Source of the DNA: Pseudomonadota bacterium
GTDB taxonomy: Bacteria; Desulfobacterota; Desulfobulbia; Desulfobulbales; Desulfocapsaceae
DNA: 15,850 bases
Assembly: GCA_023412495.1 (NCBI GenBank)
Contig: JAEYNP010000123.1
Location: 1-15,850, forward strand
Direction: 5' to 3'
Part shown: one piece after another, positions 1-7,200 of the stretch
How positions within the stretch are numbered: position 1 is the first letter of the stretch
How the letters are laid out: every line of letters starts with the position of its first letter
Notes under the pieces: generated by a model
Told to the model about the DNA's origin: nothing
Database searches by the model: none
What the model saw: only the letters and a program-made list of their open reading frames with translations
Translations under genes and position numbers: made by a program

Positions 1-131
1 TGCCTGGTGACAATATCCGGGCAACGGTTGAACTGATTACCCCTATTGCCGCCGATGTCGGTCTCCGCTTCGCTATCCGTGAGGGTGGGCGTACTGTTGG
101 CGCCGGCGTTGTAAGCGAAATTATAGCTTAA
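1..131 (+). CDS. tuf: Elongation factor Tu, C-terminal end (partial, 5' cut by window)
   Basis: The reading frame begins at position 3 (first whole codon Pro) and runs 42 codons to a TAA at 129-131. The peptide starts PGDN and contains the motif [17 protein letters not shown], the signature end of EF-Tu domain III, closing with SEIIA. EF-Tu delivers aminoacyl-tRNA to the ribosomal A site as a GTP complex; domain III contacts the tRNA T arm and EF-Ts. Only about the last tenth of the protein is visible, so the GTPase domain cannot be checked. A second tuf begins at 15724, so this is one of two copies flanking the cluster. It is followed by a terminator-like hairpin and then rpmG, a common tufB-type neighbourhood. 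Confidence 0.96.
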   Translation, partial: PGDNIRATVELITPIAADVGLRFAIREGGRTVGAGVVSEIIA

Positions 132-152
132 TCTGCTGGGGACAGTGAAATC

Positions 153-190
153 GCCCTATACTCCTCTCAGGGAGTGTAGGGCTATTTTTC
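153..190 (+). terminator. Terminator-like hairpin after tuf, upstream of rpmG
   Basis: Left arm 153-164 (GCCCTATACTCC) pairs with right arm 171-182 (GGAGTGTAGGGC): 12 base pairs with one T-G wobble, loop TCTCAG. A T-rich tail (TATTTTTC, 183-190) follows. This has the shape of an intrinsic terminator. It lies only 16 bases before the rpmG start and I see no promoter in the remaining gap, so it probably acts as a partial terminator or an RNA 3'-end/processing site rather than a full stop. Confidence 0.72.
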
Positions 191-205
191 ATATGGAAAG
201 GGACA

Positions 206-355
206 ATGAGAGATATAGTTACCCTTGCATGCGGGACATGCAAACGTCGAAATTACACGACGACCAAAAACAAAAAGAACACACCAAATAAAATGGAGTT
301 CAGCAAGTACTGTCCATTTTGTAAGGTGCATACGCCGCACAAAGAAACGAAATAG
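206..355 (+). CDS. rpmG: 50S ribosomal protein L33
   Basis: A 49-residue protein starting [17 protein letters not shown] and ending HKETK. L33 is a small protein of the large subunit near the E site. Two CxxC pairs (C9/C12 and C36/C39) form the zinc-ribbon knuckle of the zinc-binding form of L33, and the length is normal for the family. The ATG at 206 follows a purine-rich ribosome-binding site (AAAGGGA, 197-203); an ATG at 193 is out of frame. It sits between tuf and tRNA-Trp/secE, the standard place in many bacteria. In species with two L33 genes the four-cysteine form is the one replaced under zinc starvation; whether a cysteine-free paralogue exists cannot be seen here. Confidence 0.95.
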   Translation: MRDIVTLACGTCKRRNYTTTKNKKNTPNKMEFSKYCPFCKVHTPHKETK

Positions 356-373
356 AAGTATACGCTTTCTCGC

Positions 374-449
374 AGGCCAGTAGCTCTAACGGTAGAGCAC
401 CGGACTCCAAATCCGGGGGTTGGGGGTTCGAATCCCTCCTGGCCTGCCA
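374..449 (+). tRNA. trnW: tRNA-Trp (anticodon CCA)
   Basis: A full cloverleaf can be folded. The acceptor stem is AGGCCAG (374-380) with CTGGCCT (439-445), then discriminator G446 and an encoded CCA (447-449). The D stem is GCTC (383-386) with GAGC (395-398). The anticodon stem CCGGA (400-404) pairs with TCCGG (412-416), and loop CTCCAAA gives anticodon CCA at 407-409, reading UGG. The T arm (422-438) has loop TTCGAAT. G as discriminator and anticodon CCA both fit tRNA-Trp. It lies 18 bases after rpmG and 82 bases before secE, so it is probably cut out of a shared rpmG-secE transcript by tRNA-processing nucleases. Confidence 0.97.
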
Positions 450-531
450 CATTTGTTGATCTGATTTGCCTTTTACTCCATCATCATCGGGTAAAATTGA
501 ACGGTTAAAGGCGGGGGAGGTAGTTGTAGTT

Positions 532-780
532 ATGGCTACGAACATGAAATCGAAAAAGACAAACGCTTTGAAGACAGAAGAGCCTTCACCTTTCTCACCA
601 GCTCAAATCAAAAAATTTGTTGAAGAGGTGAAGGCGGAGTTTTTAAAGATAGTCTGGCCCGATAAGAAAATGACACTCGGCCTTACTGGAATTGTAGTGG
701 TTCTCACTGTTGTTTTATCACTCTACCTTGGGTCTGTTGACCTTCTTCTAGGGAAAATTCTCGCTATTTTTTTGAGATAG
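532..780 (+). CDS. secE: Preprotein translocase subunit SecE
   Basis: An 82-residue single-span form of SecE, the clamp subunit that holds the two halves of SecY together in the inner-membrane export channel. Visible parts: a Lys/Pro-rich cytoplasmic tail (1-22), an amphipathic helix (about 23-42), the conserved VWPDKK hinge (41-46), then one hydrophobic membrane span at about 50-70 (GLTGIVVVLTVVLSLYLG). E. coli SecE has three spans; the single-span form is usual elsewhere. I chose ATG 532 because GGGGGAGG (513-520) lies 11 bases upstream. The frame stays open to a TTG at 466, but that start has no ribosome-binding site and lies just after the tRNA. It precedes nusG in the usual order. Confidence 0.94.
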   Translation: MATNMKSKKTNALKTEEPSPFSPAQIKKFVEEVKAEFLKIVWPDKKMTLGLTGIVVVLTVVLSLYLGSVDLLLGKILAIFLR

Positions 781-856
781 ACTGCTGTACCGTCGCGCCT
801 TAAATTAATGGGGTGTGGAGGTTGTATTTACTATCCAAAAACTACGTACAGGTCAT

Positions 857-1390
857 ATGGCTAGACAATGGTATATACTTCAAGTTCATTCGGGCTTTGA
901 AGAAAAAGTGAAAGCAACCCTTGAGGAACGCATAAAGAAGGAAGGTCTTGAAGAACAGTTCGGCGAGATCCTTGTACCGACCGAACAGGTTGTTGAAATG
1001 ATTAAGGGATCTCGGAAAACTTCCTCGCGCCGATTTTTTCCTGGTTATATGCTGGTGAGCATGGACCTCAACGATCGAACATGGCACACGATTCACGACA
1101 ATATGCCGAGAGTCGTAGGATTTGTAGGCGACGATCGGGCACCCATGCCCTTATCCGATGCTGATGCCGCAAAAATCATTGGCAGAATTCAGGATGGGTC
1201 TGAAAGGCCTAGGCCCAAAGTCGTTTTCGATGTTGGAGAAGTCGTGCGGGTTATAGATGGTCCTTTTGCGAATTTCCAGGGAGTTGTCGATGAAGTATTT
1301 CCTGAGAAAGGCCGAGTGCGAGTGATGGTATCGATATTTGGCCGAGAGACTCCGGTGGAACTTGAATTTGTCCAGGTGTCCAACACGTAG
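857..1390 (+). CDS. nusG: Transcription termination/antitermination factor NusG
   Basis: A 177-residue protein with the two NusG domains. The N-terminal NGN domain (about 3-110) starts RQWYILQVHSGFEEKV and includes the RRFFPGYMLV motif (58-67), which contacts the RNA polymerase clamp. The KOW domain (about 125-177) has GPFANFQG (135-142) and ends VELEFVQV; this part binds Rho or ribosomal protein S10. NusG lowers pausing and links transcription with translation or Rho termination. I chose ATG 857 because the product then starts MARQWYI, the normal family N-terminus. Its ribosome-binding site is weak (CAGGT, only a few bases away); a strong GGAGG lies much further up at 817-821. GTG 815 is an in-frame alternative that would add 14 residues not typical of the family. 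Confidence 0.95.
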   Translation: MARQWYILQVHSGFEEKVKATLEERIKKEGLEEQFGEILVPTEQVVEMIKGSRKTSSRRFFPGYMLVSMDLNDRTWHTIHDNMPRVVGFVGDDRAPMPLSDADAAKIIGRIQDGSERPRPKVVFDVGEVVRVIDGPFANFQGVVDEVFPEKGRVRVMVSIFGRETPVELEFVQVSNT

Positions 1391-1469
1391 ACAGGATGCT
1401 GTCGTAAAAATTGCGGAAGCGATTCAAGGATATTCGGACACGAGGGATGGTTTACAGGTCTCTCCCAGC

Positions 1470-1515
1470 AAATCAGAAGTGAATGTTGTCTCTTCCGGTG
1501 GTCCTGATTTTTTCT
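1470..1515 (+). promoter_or_regulatory. Candidate L1 operator / stem-loop in the rplK leader
   Basis: In the 166-base nusG-rplK gap, AAATCA (1470-1475) can pair with TGATTT (1505-1510), and inside it GAAG (1476-1479) with CTTC (1492-1495), leaving a one-sided internal loop CGGTGGTCC (1496-1504). L1 is known to repress the L11-L1 mRNA by binding a leader structure that mimics its 23S site: two helices flanking an asymmetric loop. This matches in outline only. The outer stem is followed by TTTCT, so a weak terminator is an alternative reading. Part of the same region (TTCCGG, 1493-1498) could instead pair with CCGGAA (1518-1523). Confidence 0.3.
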
Positions 1516-1556
1516 AGCCGGAAATAAGTAAAAAATCGTCATTTGGAGTAGATACA

Positions 1557-1982
1557 ATGGCCAAAAAAGAAACAGCCTATGTTAAGCTGCAGATTCCTGC
1601 CGGGAAGGCAAACCCATCACCGCCCGTAGGTCCGGCTCTGGGACAGCACGGCGTGAACATTATGGAATTCTGCAAGAGCTTCAATGCTCGAACTCAGTCG
1701 ATGGGCGATACAATTATTCCTGTCGTCATCACCGTCTACCAGGACAGATCATTCAGTTTCATCACTAAAACTCCGCCGGCTTCCGTTCTTTTGCTTAAAG
1801 CAGCAGGCCTGCAAAAGGGTTCAAGCAACCCGAAGATCGATCGCGTAGCTGAAATAGGCAGGGATAAGATCAGGGAGATAGCTGAACTGAAGATGCCGGA
1901 CCTTAATGCCTACGATGTGGAAAGTGCTATGCGAATAATTGAAGGCACTGCCCGAAGCGCCGGCATTACCGTCATTGATTGA
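1557..1982 (+). CDS. rplK: 50S ribosomal protein L11
   Basis: A 141-residue protein, the usual length for L11. The N-terminal domain holds the proline-rich segment [20 protein letters not shown] (13-32), the region that contacts factors and binds thiostrepton-type antibiotics. The C-terminal RNA-binding domain follows the [12 protein letters not shown] linker and ends [11 protein letters not shown]11 binds the GTPase-associated centre of 23S rRNA next to the L10/L12 stalk and is needed for stringent-response activation of RelA. The ATG at 1557 follows GGAG (1545-1548). It is paired with rplA 59 bases downstream, the conserved L11-L1 pair, whose mRNA is typically repressed by free L1. Confidence 0.97.
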   Translation: MAKKETAYVKLQIPAGKANPSPPVGPALGQHGVNIMEFCKSFNARTQSMGDTIIPVVITVYQDRSFSFITKTPPASVLLLKAAGLQKGSSNPKIDRVAEIGRDKIREIAELKMPDLNAYDVESAMRIIEGTARSAGITVID

Positions 1983-2041
1983 AAAGAACTTAAGACGACT
2001 GCTGTTAGGAAGTAGTTGAACCTAAACAAGTAGGAGGCAAC

Positions 2042-2746
2042 ATGCCGAAACACGGGAAAACTTATAGAAACAAGCTGGCTGCGGTGGATAGAACGATCCT
2101 TCACGGTGTCGATGAAGGTATCGAGTTGGTCTTGAAATCCACCTATGCAAAATTTGACGAAACCTTCGACATTGCGATGAAACTGGGCGTAGATCCCCGT
2201 CACGCCGATCAGATGATTCGATCCTCTGTAACCTTGCCGCATGGGACAGGAAAGGTGACCAGGGTCCTTGTTTTCGCTAAAGGACCGAAAGAGTCAGAGG
2301 CTCTGGAAGCCGGTGCAGATTATGTAGGCGGCGATGATCTCGTGGAGAAGATCAAGGAAGGCTGGCTGGAATTTGATAAAACCGTGGCCACTCCCGATAT
2401 GATGGGAGTCGTCGGAAAAATTGGTCGGATTCTCGGACCCCGCAATCTCATGCCGAATGCAAAACTTGGCACTGTCACCTTTGATGTCGGCAATGTTGTC
2501 AGAGACATAAAAGCCGGCAAAGTGGACTTCAGGGTAGACAAAGGCGGCATCATCCACAGTGGGATCGGGAAGGTCTCCTTCGGCAAGGAAAAACTTAAAG
2601 ATAATCTTGTAGCATTCGTACAAAAAATTATCCAACTCAAGCCGTCGACCAGTAAAGGTATTTATTTACGATCGATTGCCGTATCATCTACGATGGGGCC
2701 GGGGGTGAAACTGGACCCGATCGCAGTAAGATCTCTTATTAGTTGA
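2042..2746 (+). CDS. rplA: 50S ribosomal protein L1
   Basis: A 234-residue protein matching the normal L1 length. It forms the mobile L1 stalk at the E site, which guides release of deacylated tRNA, and in many bacteria it represses its own rplK-rplA mRNA. Family landmarks: an N-terminal [10 protein letters not shown], the core motif [19 protein letters not shown] (around residues 128-146) in the domain that closes over RNA, and the C-terminal segment [19 protein letters not shown]. The commonest form of the core motif has PRGLMPNPK; here it reads PRNLMPNAK, a mild variation. The ATG at 2042 has a strong ribosome-binding site, TAGGAGG, just upstream. A 208-base leader separates it from rplJ. 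Confidence 0.97.
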   Translation: MPKHGKTYRNKLAAVDRTILHGVDEGIELVLKSTYAKFDETFDIAMKLGVDPRHADQMIRSSVTLPHGTGKVTRVLVFAKGPKESEALEAGADYVGGDDLVEKIKEGWLEFDKTVATPDMMGVVGKIGRILGPRNLMPNAKLGTVTFDVGNVVRDIKAGKVDFRVDKGGIIHSGIGKVSFGKEKLKDNLVAFVQKIIQLKPSTSKGIYLRSIAVSSTMGPGVKLDPIAVRSLIS

Positions 2747-2760
2747 AATTGAGCAATACC

Positions 2761-2940
2761 GGAGCATCATAGCTTGATGCTTCAATGGCGTGTAAGTCGA
2801 AGACAGCAGGTACTACCAAGTTTAATCGTGTACTGCGACCTGCCGAGACGATAAGGGCTGGAATTATGAGTATGGAATTATTCATTTCTGCCTTGGATAC
2901 GTTGTAACTGCTGTTTTCGAAAAATCCGATAAACTTTAAC
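2761..2940 (+). ncRNA. L10 leader (autoregulatory mRNA element upstream of rplJ)
   Basis: The rplA-rplJ gap holds the hallmark of the L10 leader. GTCG (2796-2799) then AAGACA lead into GCAGGT (2806-2811), which pairs with ACCTGC (2838-2843), followed by CGAGA and CGAT (2849-2852) closing the outer stem. The unpaired AGACA and CGAGA faces flank the inner helix, as in the known binding site for the L10-(L12) complex. Upstream, a separate 9-bp hairpin (2761-2769 with 2775-2783, one wobble, loop TAGCT) has no T-run. Known role in other bacteria: excess L10/L12 binds the leader and blocks rplJ translation. Outer boundaries given are approximate; the core at 2796-2852 is firm. Confidence 0.82.
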
Positions 2941-2954
2941 CGAGGAGGAGTGCT

Positions 2955-3482
2955 TTGAATCGTGATGACAAAGTGACAATTGTCTCGGATTTGAACGATT
3001 CGTTCAACCGAGCTAAATTGACGATTGTCGCTGACTATTGTGGTTTGAAGGTTTCTGATTTTCGCAAAATTCGAGTTGAGTTGAAGAAGTGCGATTCAGA
3101 AATTCGCGTTGCCAAAAATACTCTCCTGAAAAGAGCAGTTACGGACACCAGTAATAGTGCATTGGGGTCAGATTTCGCCGGGACCACTGCCGTAGTCATG
3201 GCCTATGCCGATCCTGTCGCACCTGCCAAGGCAGTGACAAAATTTGCTGATGAAAACGAAAAATTCAAGATCCGTGCTGCTGTCTTGGAGGGCGAAAAAA
3301 TCGGGGTTGAGAAGCTGATAGCGCTCTCGAAACTTCCGACCAGAGAAGTGCTGCTTGGACAACTTCTGTCCACCTGGAACAGTGTACCCACCGGTCTTGT
3401 TCAGGTTCTCAGTGGGGTTCCACGTACCTTCGTTTATGCACTGCAGGCTATAAAGGATCAGAAAGAAGCGGCAGGTAATTAA
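2955..3482 (+). CDS. rplJ: 50S ribosomal protein L10 (TTG start)
   Basis: A 175-residue protein starting MNRDDKVTIVSDLNDSFNRAK, a normal L10 N-terminus, so the TTG at 2955 is chosen as start; GAGGAGGAG (2942-2950) ends five bases before it, and no in-frame ATG fits. The N-terminal globular domain binds 23S rRNA beside L11 and contains the conserved VAKNTLLKRAV. The C-terminal helix (about 135-175, LLGQLLSTWNSVPTGLVQVL onward) is the part that carries L12 dimers. L10 is the base of the stalk that recruits EF-G, EF-Tu, IF2 and release factors. The rare start codon, together with the leader just upstream, suggests translation is held in check and tuned by autoregulation. Confidence 0.96.
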   Translation: MNRDDKVTIVSDLNDSFNRAKLTIVADYCGLKVSDFRKIRVELKKCDSEIRVAKNTLLKRAVTDTSNSALGSDFAGTTAVVMAYADPVAPAKAVTKFADENEKFKIRAAVLEGEKIGVEKLIALSKLPTREVLLGQLLSTWNSVPTGLVQVLSGVPRTFVYALQAIKDQKEAAGN

Positions 3483-3509
3483 CAAGGCATCTTGTGAAGA
3501 TGATATAAT
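3479..3509 (+). promoter_or_regulatory. Candidate internal promoter for rplL (extended -10)
   Basis: In the 51-base rplJ-rplL gap there is TGATATAAT (3501-3509): a perfect TATAAT (3504-3509) preceded by the TGn extended -10 element. TTAACA (3479-3484) is a five-of-six match to a -35 box, at a long spacing of 19. Extended -10 promoters tolerate poor -35 spacing. The start would be near 3516, just before the rplL ribosome-binding site (GAGGA, 3523-3527). The site overlaps a 6-bp hairpin, CATCTT (3488-3493) with AAGATG (3497-3502). Confidence 0.45.
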
Positions 3510-3533
3510 TCTACCCAAAAATGAGGAAAAACC

Positions 3534-3911
3534 ATGGCTGTTACCAAAGAGGAAGTAATTGATTTCATTGCCAATATGTCCGTTCTTGAGCTTTCACAGC
3601 TCATCAAGGATTTTGAAGAGAAGTTTGGAGTCTCTGCTGCCGCTCCCGTTGCAGTAGCCGCCGCCGGACCTGCCGCCGCCGCCGCTCCCGTTGAGGAGAA
3701 AACCGAGTTTGATGTCATCCTCGCCTCCGTCGGAGCTGAAAAGATCAAAGTCATTAAGGAAGTTCGTGCCGTAACCGGCCTTGGCCTGAAAGAGGCGAAA
3801 GAACTTGTCGAATCTGCTCCTGCTCCCTTGAAAGAAGGCACCACCAAGGAAGACGCCGCCGATATCAAGGCGAAAATCGAGGCTGTTGGAGCAAAAGTAG
3901 AGATCAAGTAG
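3534..3911 (+). CDS. rplL: 50S ribosomal protein L7/L12
   Basis: A 125-residue acidic, alanine-rich protein of normal length. The N-terminal dimerisation domain (about 1-33) binds the L10 helix; a flexible Ala/Pro hinge (about 34-54, [20 protein letters not shown]) follows; the C-terminal domain (57-125) carries the factor-binding face with [13 protein letters not shown]12 is the only ribosomal protein present in several copies and recruits translational GTPases and stimulates their GTP hydrolysis. The ATG at 3534 has GAGGA seven bases upstream. It follows rplJ by 51 bases. Since L12 is needed in four or more copies per ribosome, a candidate extra promoter in that gap is of interest. A strong hairpin follows the gene. 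Confidence 0.97.
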   Translation: MAVTKEEVIDFIANMSVLELSQLIKDFEEKFGVSAAAPVAVAAAGPAAAAAPVEEKTEFDVILASVGAEKIKVIKEVRAVTGLGLKEAKELVESAPAPLKEGTTKEDAADIKAKIEAVGAKVEIK

Positions 3912-3925
3912 TCGAAAATACCCAA

Positions 3926-3998
3926 GTTGTTGGCGGCAACAACAGCAGCTTGATTTACAACACGCTACGAGCTTTGTTCGTGGCGTGTTGTGCTTTAT
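3926..3998 (+). terminator. Two hairpins after rplL: attenuator / partial terminator before rpoB
   Basis: First hairpin: GTTGTTG (3926-3932) with CAACAAC (3937-3943), loop GCGG. Second: ACAACACGCTACGA (3957-3970) with TCGTGGCGTGTTGT (3978-3991), 14 pairs with one wobble and loop GCTTTGT, followed by a poor T-tract (GCTTTAT). The weak tail and the position between rplL and rpoB suggest an attenuator letting only part of transcription through. In E. coli the same junction has an attenuator and an RNase III site, which reduce rpoBC expression relative to the ribosomal genes. Confidence 0.68.
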
Positions 3999-4099
3999 GG
4001 ATATGGGGAAGTATTAATATAATCTCAGAAATGCGGTGGTTTTGCAGCAGGTGGGGATGAAATCATAAATTTCGCTAAAACAGCAAAAGGGACACTACC

Positions 4100-4216
4100 A
4101 TGCTCGAAAACAATGCTTATTTTCTTTCAGGATCTGTTCTCTACGTTGCTATTCACTCTCTGTCAGTAACATCCACGTGCAGCACATTGGTGCAAGTCCC
4201 CGGTTTTCTATTCTGA
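4100..4216 (+). CDS. Possible small ORF / leader peptide in the rpoB leader
   Basis: An ATG at 4100 is preceded by AAGGGA (4087-4092) at a usable distance and opens a 38-codon frame ending TGA at 4214-4216. The product starts MLENNAYFLS and has a moderately hydrophobic middle (SGSVLYVAIHSLSV). I do not recognise it. It lies in the long untranslated stretch before rpoB, 70 bases upstream of its start. It may be chance: an ORF of this size is expected occasionally. If real it could be a leader peptide whose translation affects folding of the rpoB leader. Confidence 0.15.
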   Translation: MLENNAYFLSGSVLYVAIHSLSVTSTCSTLVQVPGFLF

Positions 4217-4286
4217 CTGCATAGGACGCTGTACCCTGCCAGTCTAAAAACTATAGTACGATTCAAAGGCAATTTCGAGGAAAAAT

Positions 4287-7200
4287 ATGGAACGAGTGAG
4301 AAAGAATTTTGCTACGGCAGAAGCTATCCTGGAACCGCCGCACCTTATATCCATGCAACGGCTTTCTTATGAAAAATTCCTGCAAATGGATCGTGAACCT
4401 GATGAACGTGAGGATTATGGTCTCCAAGCTATCCTGAAAAGTGTATTTCCCATCAACGATTTCAATGGGCTCTGTTCTTTGGAATTCGTCAAATATAAGT
4501 TTGGAGAACCCAAATATACAGTGCAGGAATGCCTTCAGCGGGGCATGACTTATGAAATCCCTCTGAAGATCGTTGTACGTCTCATCACCTTTGATGTCGA
4601 CGAGGAAACCGGCGTCCAGTCGATTCGTGATATCAAGGAACAGGAAGTGTTTTTAGGATCTCTTCCCTTGATGACCGGCGATGGAGTCTTCGTGATCAAC
4701 GGCACAGAGAGGGTGATCGTATCTCAATTGCAGCGCTCGCCAGGGCTTTTTTACACACACGACAACGGCAAAAGCCATTCCAGTGGCAAACTCCTCTACT
4801 CCGCAAGGATCATCCCGGTGCGTGGCTCCTGGATCGACTTGGAATTCGATATAAAGGATTATCTCCACGTACGCATCGACCGGAGAAGAAAATTTCCGGT
4901 GACGACCCTCCTGAAGGCACTAGGATACTCAGGGGAGGAGTTGCTGCAGGAATTTTACCCCACTACCTTCGTCGCTCGCGATGGCGAGAATTACAAGATG
5001 AGCTTCGATGCCGAGTTGGTGAAAGGCCAGCGACTCGAATTCGACATCGTCAATCCAGCCGATGGTGAAGTTCTAGCCAGGAAAGGTAAAAAAGTATCGA
5101 AAGTGCTTTGTAAGAAGCTGGAGTCGCTAGGAATCCATTACTTGCCGGTCTCCCCTGAATCGCTGGTCGGCGAGATCCTTGCACGCACGATCGTCGATCC
5201 TCAGACATCAGAGGTAATTGTTGCATGCAATACCGAGATTACTGAATCCTTGCTCGAGACCTTGGACTCCAACGGAATCAAGGAGTTCAGCATTCTCCAC
5301 ATCGATGGTGTGAAATATTCCGATTCTTTCAGTAGGACGCTCGCACTCGACAAGGCCAAAAATTCCGAAGATGCACTCATAGAAATATACAGGAGGCTCA
5401 GACCCTCCAGTCCTCCGACGGCTGAGGTTGCTGAGTCTTTCTTCTACAATCTTTTCTTCAATCAGGATCTGTACGATCTTTCAGAGGTTGGACGGTATAA
5501 GATCAATGCCAAGCTTGGTCTCGATATAGATATTTCCCACAGGGCTCTCACCAAGGAAGATATCGTCCATGCGGTCAGACATCTCGTCCGTCTGAAAGAT
5601 ACCCAGGGAGGCGTTGACGACATCGACCATCTTGGCAACAGGCGGGTCCGCACAGTAGGCGAACTGGTTGAGAACCAGTACCGTATGGGCCTTGTCCGGA
5701 TGGAACGCGCCATAAAAGAGAGGATGACGCTTCAGGACGTTGAGACACTCATGCCCCATGATTTGGTAAATCCGAAACCCATTTCGGCGGCTATAAAGGA
5801 GTTTTTCGGTACCAGCCAGTTGTCGCAGTTTATGGATCAAACCAATCCACTTTCCGAGGTGACTCACAAGCGGCGGCTCAGTGCCCTTGGGCCGGGTGGT
5901 TTGTCGCGTGAGAGGGCCGGCTTTGAGGTCCGGGACGTTCATCCAACCCACTACGGCCGGATCTGCCCTGTCGAGACTCCCGAAGGTCCGAACATCGGCC
6001 TGATTGTCAGTCTGGCAACCTATGCGCAGATAAACCCCTACGGTTTTATCGAAACACCTTATAGGAAGGTAAATGACAGGATTGTCTGCTCGGATGTGAA
6101 GTACCTCAGCGCCTTGCAGGAGCAGCACCAATTCATAGCCCCGGCGCTCACCAAGGTGGACAGACAAAACCGCATAATCAGCGACAATCTCATTGTCCGT
6201 GAAGATGGGGAGGTTATTACAGCTCCAGCCGAAAATGTCACCTACCTCGACATCGCACCTAATCAGATGATCAGCATTGCGGCATCGCTGGTACCCTTCC
6301 TCGAAAACGACGACGCCAACCGTGCCCTGATGGGTTCGAACATGCAGCGTCAGGCAGTCCCTCTCATGGTTACCTCGGCGCCGCTGGTCGGAACGGGCAT
6401 GGAGCGATATGTCGCTCGTGACTCAGGTGCATGTCTGTTGGCGGCTGGCGAAGGAGTGGTCGAGGAATCCGATGCCAACCGGATTGTCGTCAGATACGAC
6501 GAGCCGGGCACCGACGGCTACGATACCGGAGTTGCGGTTTACCGATTGGAGAAATACAAAAAATCGAATCAGAACACCTGTTTCAATCAACGACCCATCG
6601 TTTTGCCGGGCACCAAAGTGAAGAAAGGGATGGTGCTTGCGGATGGTCCTTCCTGCGAAACAGGGGAACTGGCGATCGGGAAAAACGTGACTATCGCCTT
6701 TATGCCCTGGAGGGGGTTCAATTTCGAGGACTCCATCCTCATCAACGAGAAACTGCTGAAGGAAGATACCTTTACCTCGGTGCACATCGAGGTTTTCGAG
6801 ACGATGGCCCGGGATACCAAACTCGGCAAAGAGGAAATCACCCGAGACATTCCAAATGTCAGTGAAGAGACGCTGCGAAATCTCGACGATTCCGGGATTG
6901 TCCGAATCGGCGCCGAAGTGAAGGCCGGCGACACGCTTGTCGGCAAAGTTACGCCCAAGGGTGAAACGGTATTGTCTCCGGAGGAGAAACTCCTGCGAGC
7001 GATTTTCGGAGAGAAGGCCCAGGATGTCAAGGATAGTTCCCTGCGCGTTCCTCCCGGCATCAGCGGTGTCGTCATCGATGCCAAGGTTTTTTCCAGGAAG
7101 GGAGTCGACAAAGATGAGCGGTCACTGCTCATTGAAGATTTGGAGATTGAAAAACTCAATCAGGACAAGGTCGATGAACTGCGTAGCCTTAAACGCGGCG

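Larger units (their letters stand above)
3912..4286 (+). promoter_or_regulatory. rplL-rpoB intergenic leader (375 bases) with candidate rpoB promoter
   Basis: Beyond the two hairpins, this gap holds a perfect TATAAT box at 4018-4023. At a 17-base spacing the -35 position (3995-4000) reads TTATGG, a poor match, and no TGn precedes the box. If used, transcription would start near 4030 and rpoB would have a leader of about 255 bases. A second pair, TTGCAG (4042-4047) and CATAAA (4064-4069), spaced 16 bases, recurs before rpsL. The rest contains a possible 38-codon ORF (4100-4216) and no other structure I can identify. Confidence 0.4.

Noticed and set aside
253..450. Minus-strand frame covering tRNA-Trp and rpmG
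   Set aside because: It is the complement of a proven tRNA and a ribosomal protein gene. The QEGFEPPTPGFGVRC-like string is a well-known artefact of translating tRNA genes backwards.
466..531. Longer secE from a TTG at 466
   Set aside because: No ribosome-binding site and only 16 bases after the tRNA end; the ATG at 532 has a strong site.
4170..4250. Cobalamin-riboswitch look-alike before rpoB (GGTGCAAGTCCCCGG, then ACCCTGCCAGTC)
   Set aside because: The GCCACTG segment and proper B12-box order are missing, and control of rpoB by cobalamin would be unexpected. A covariance search would settle it.
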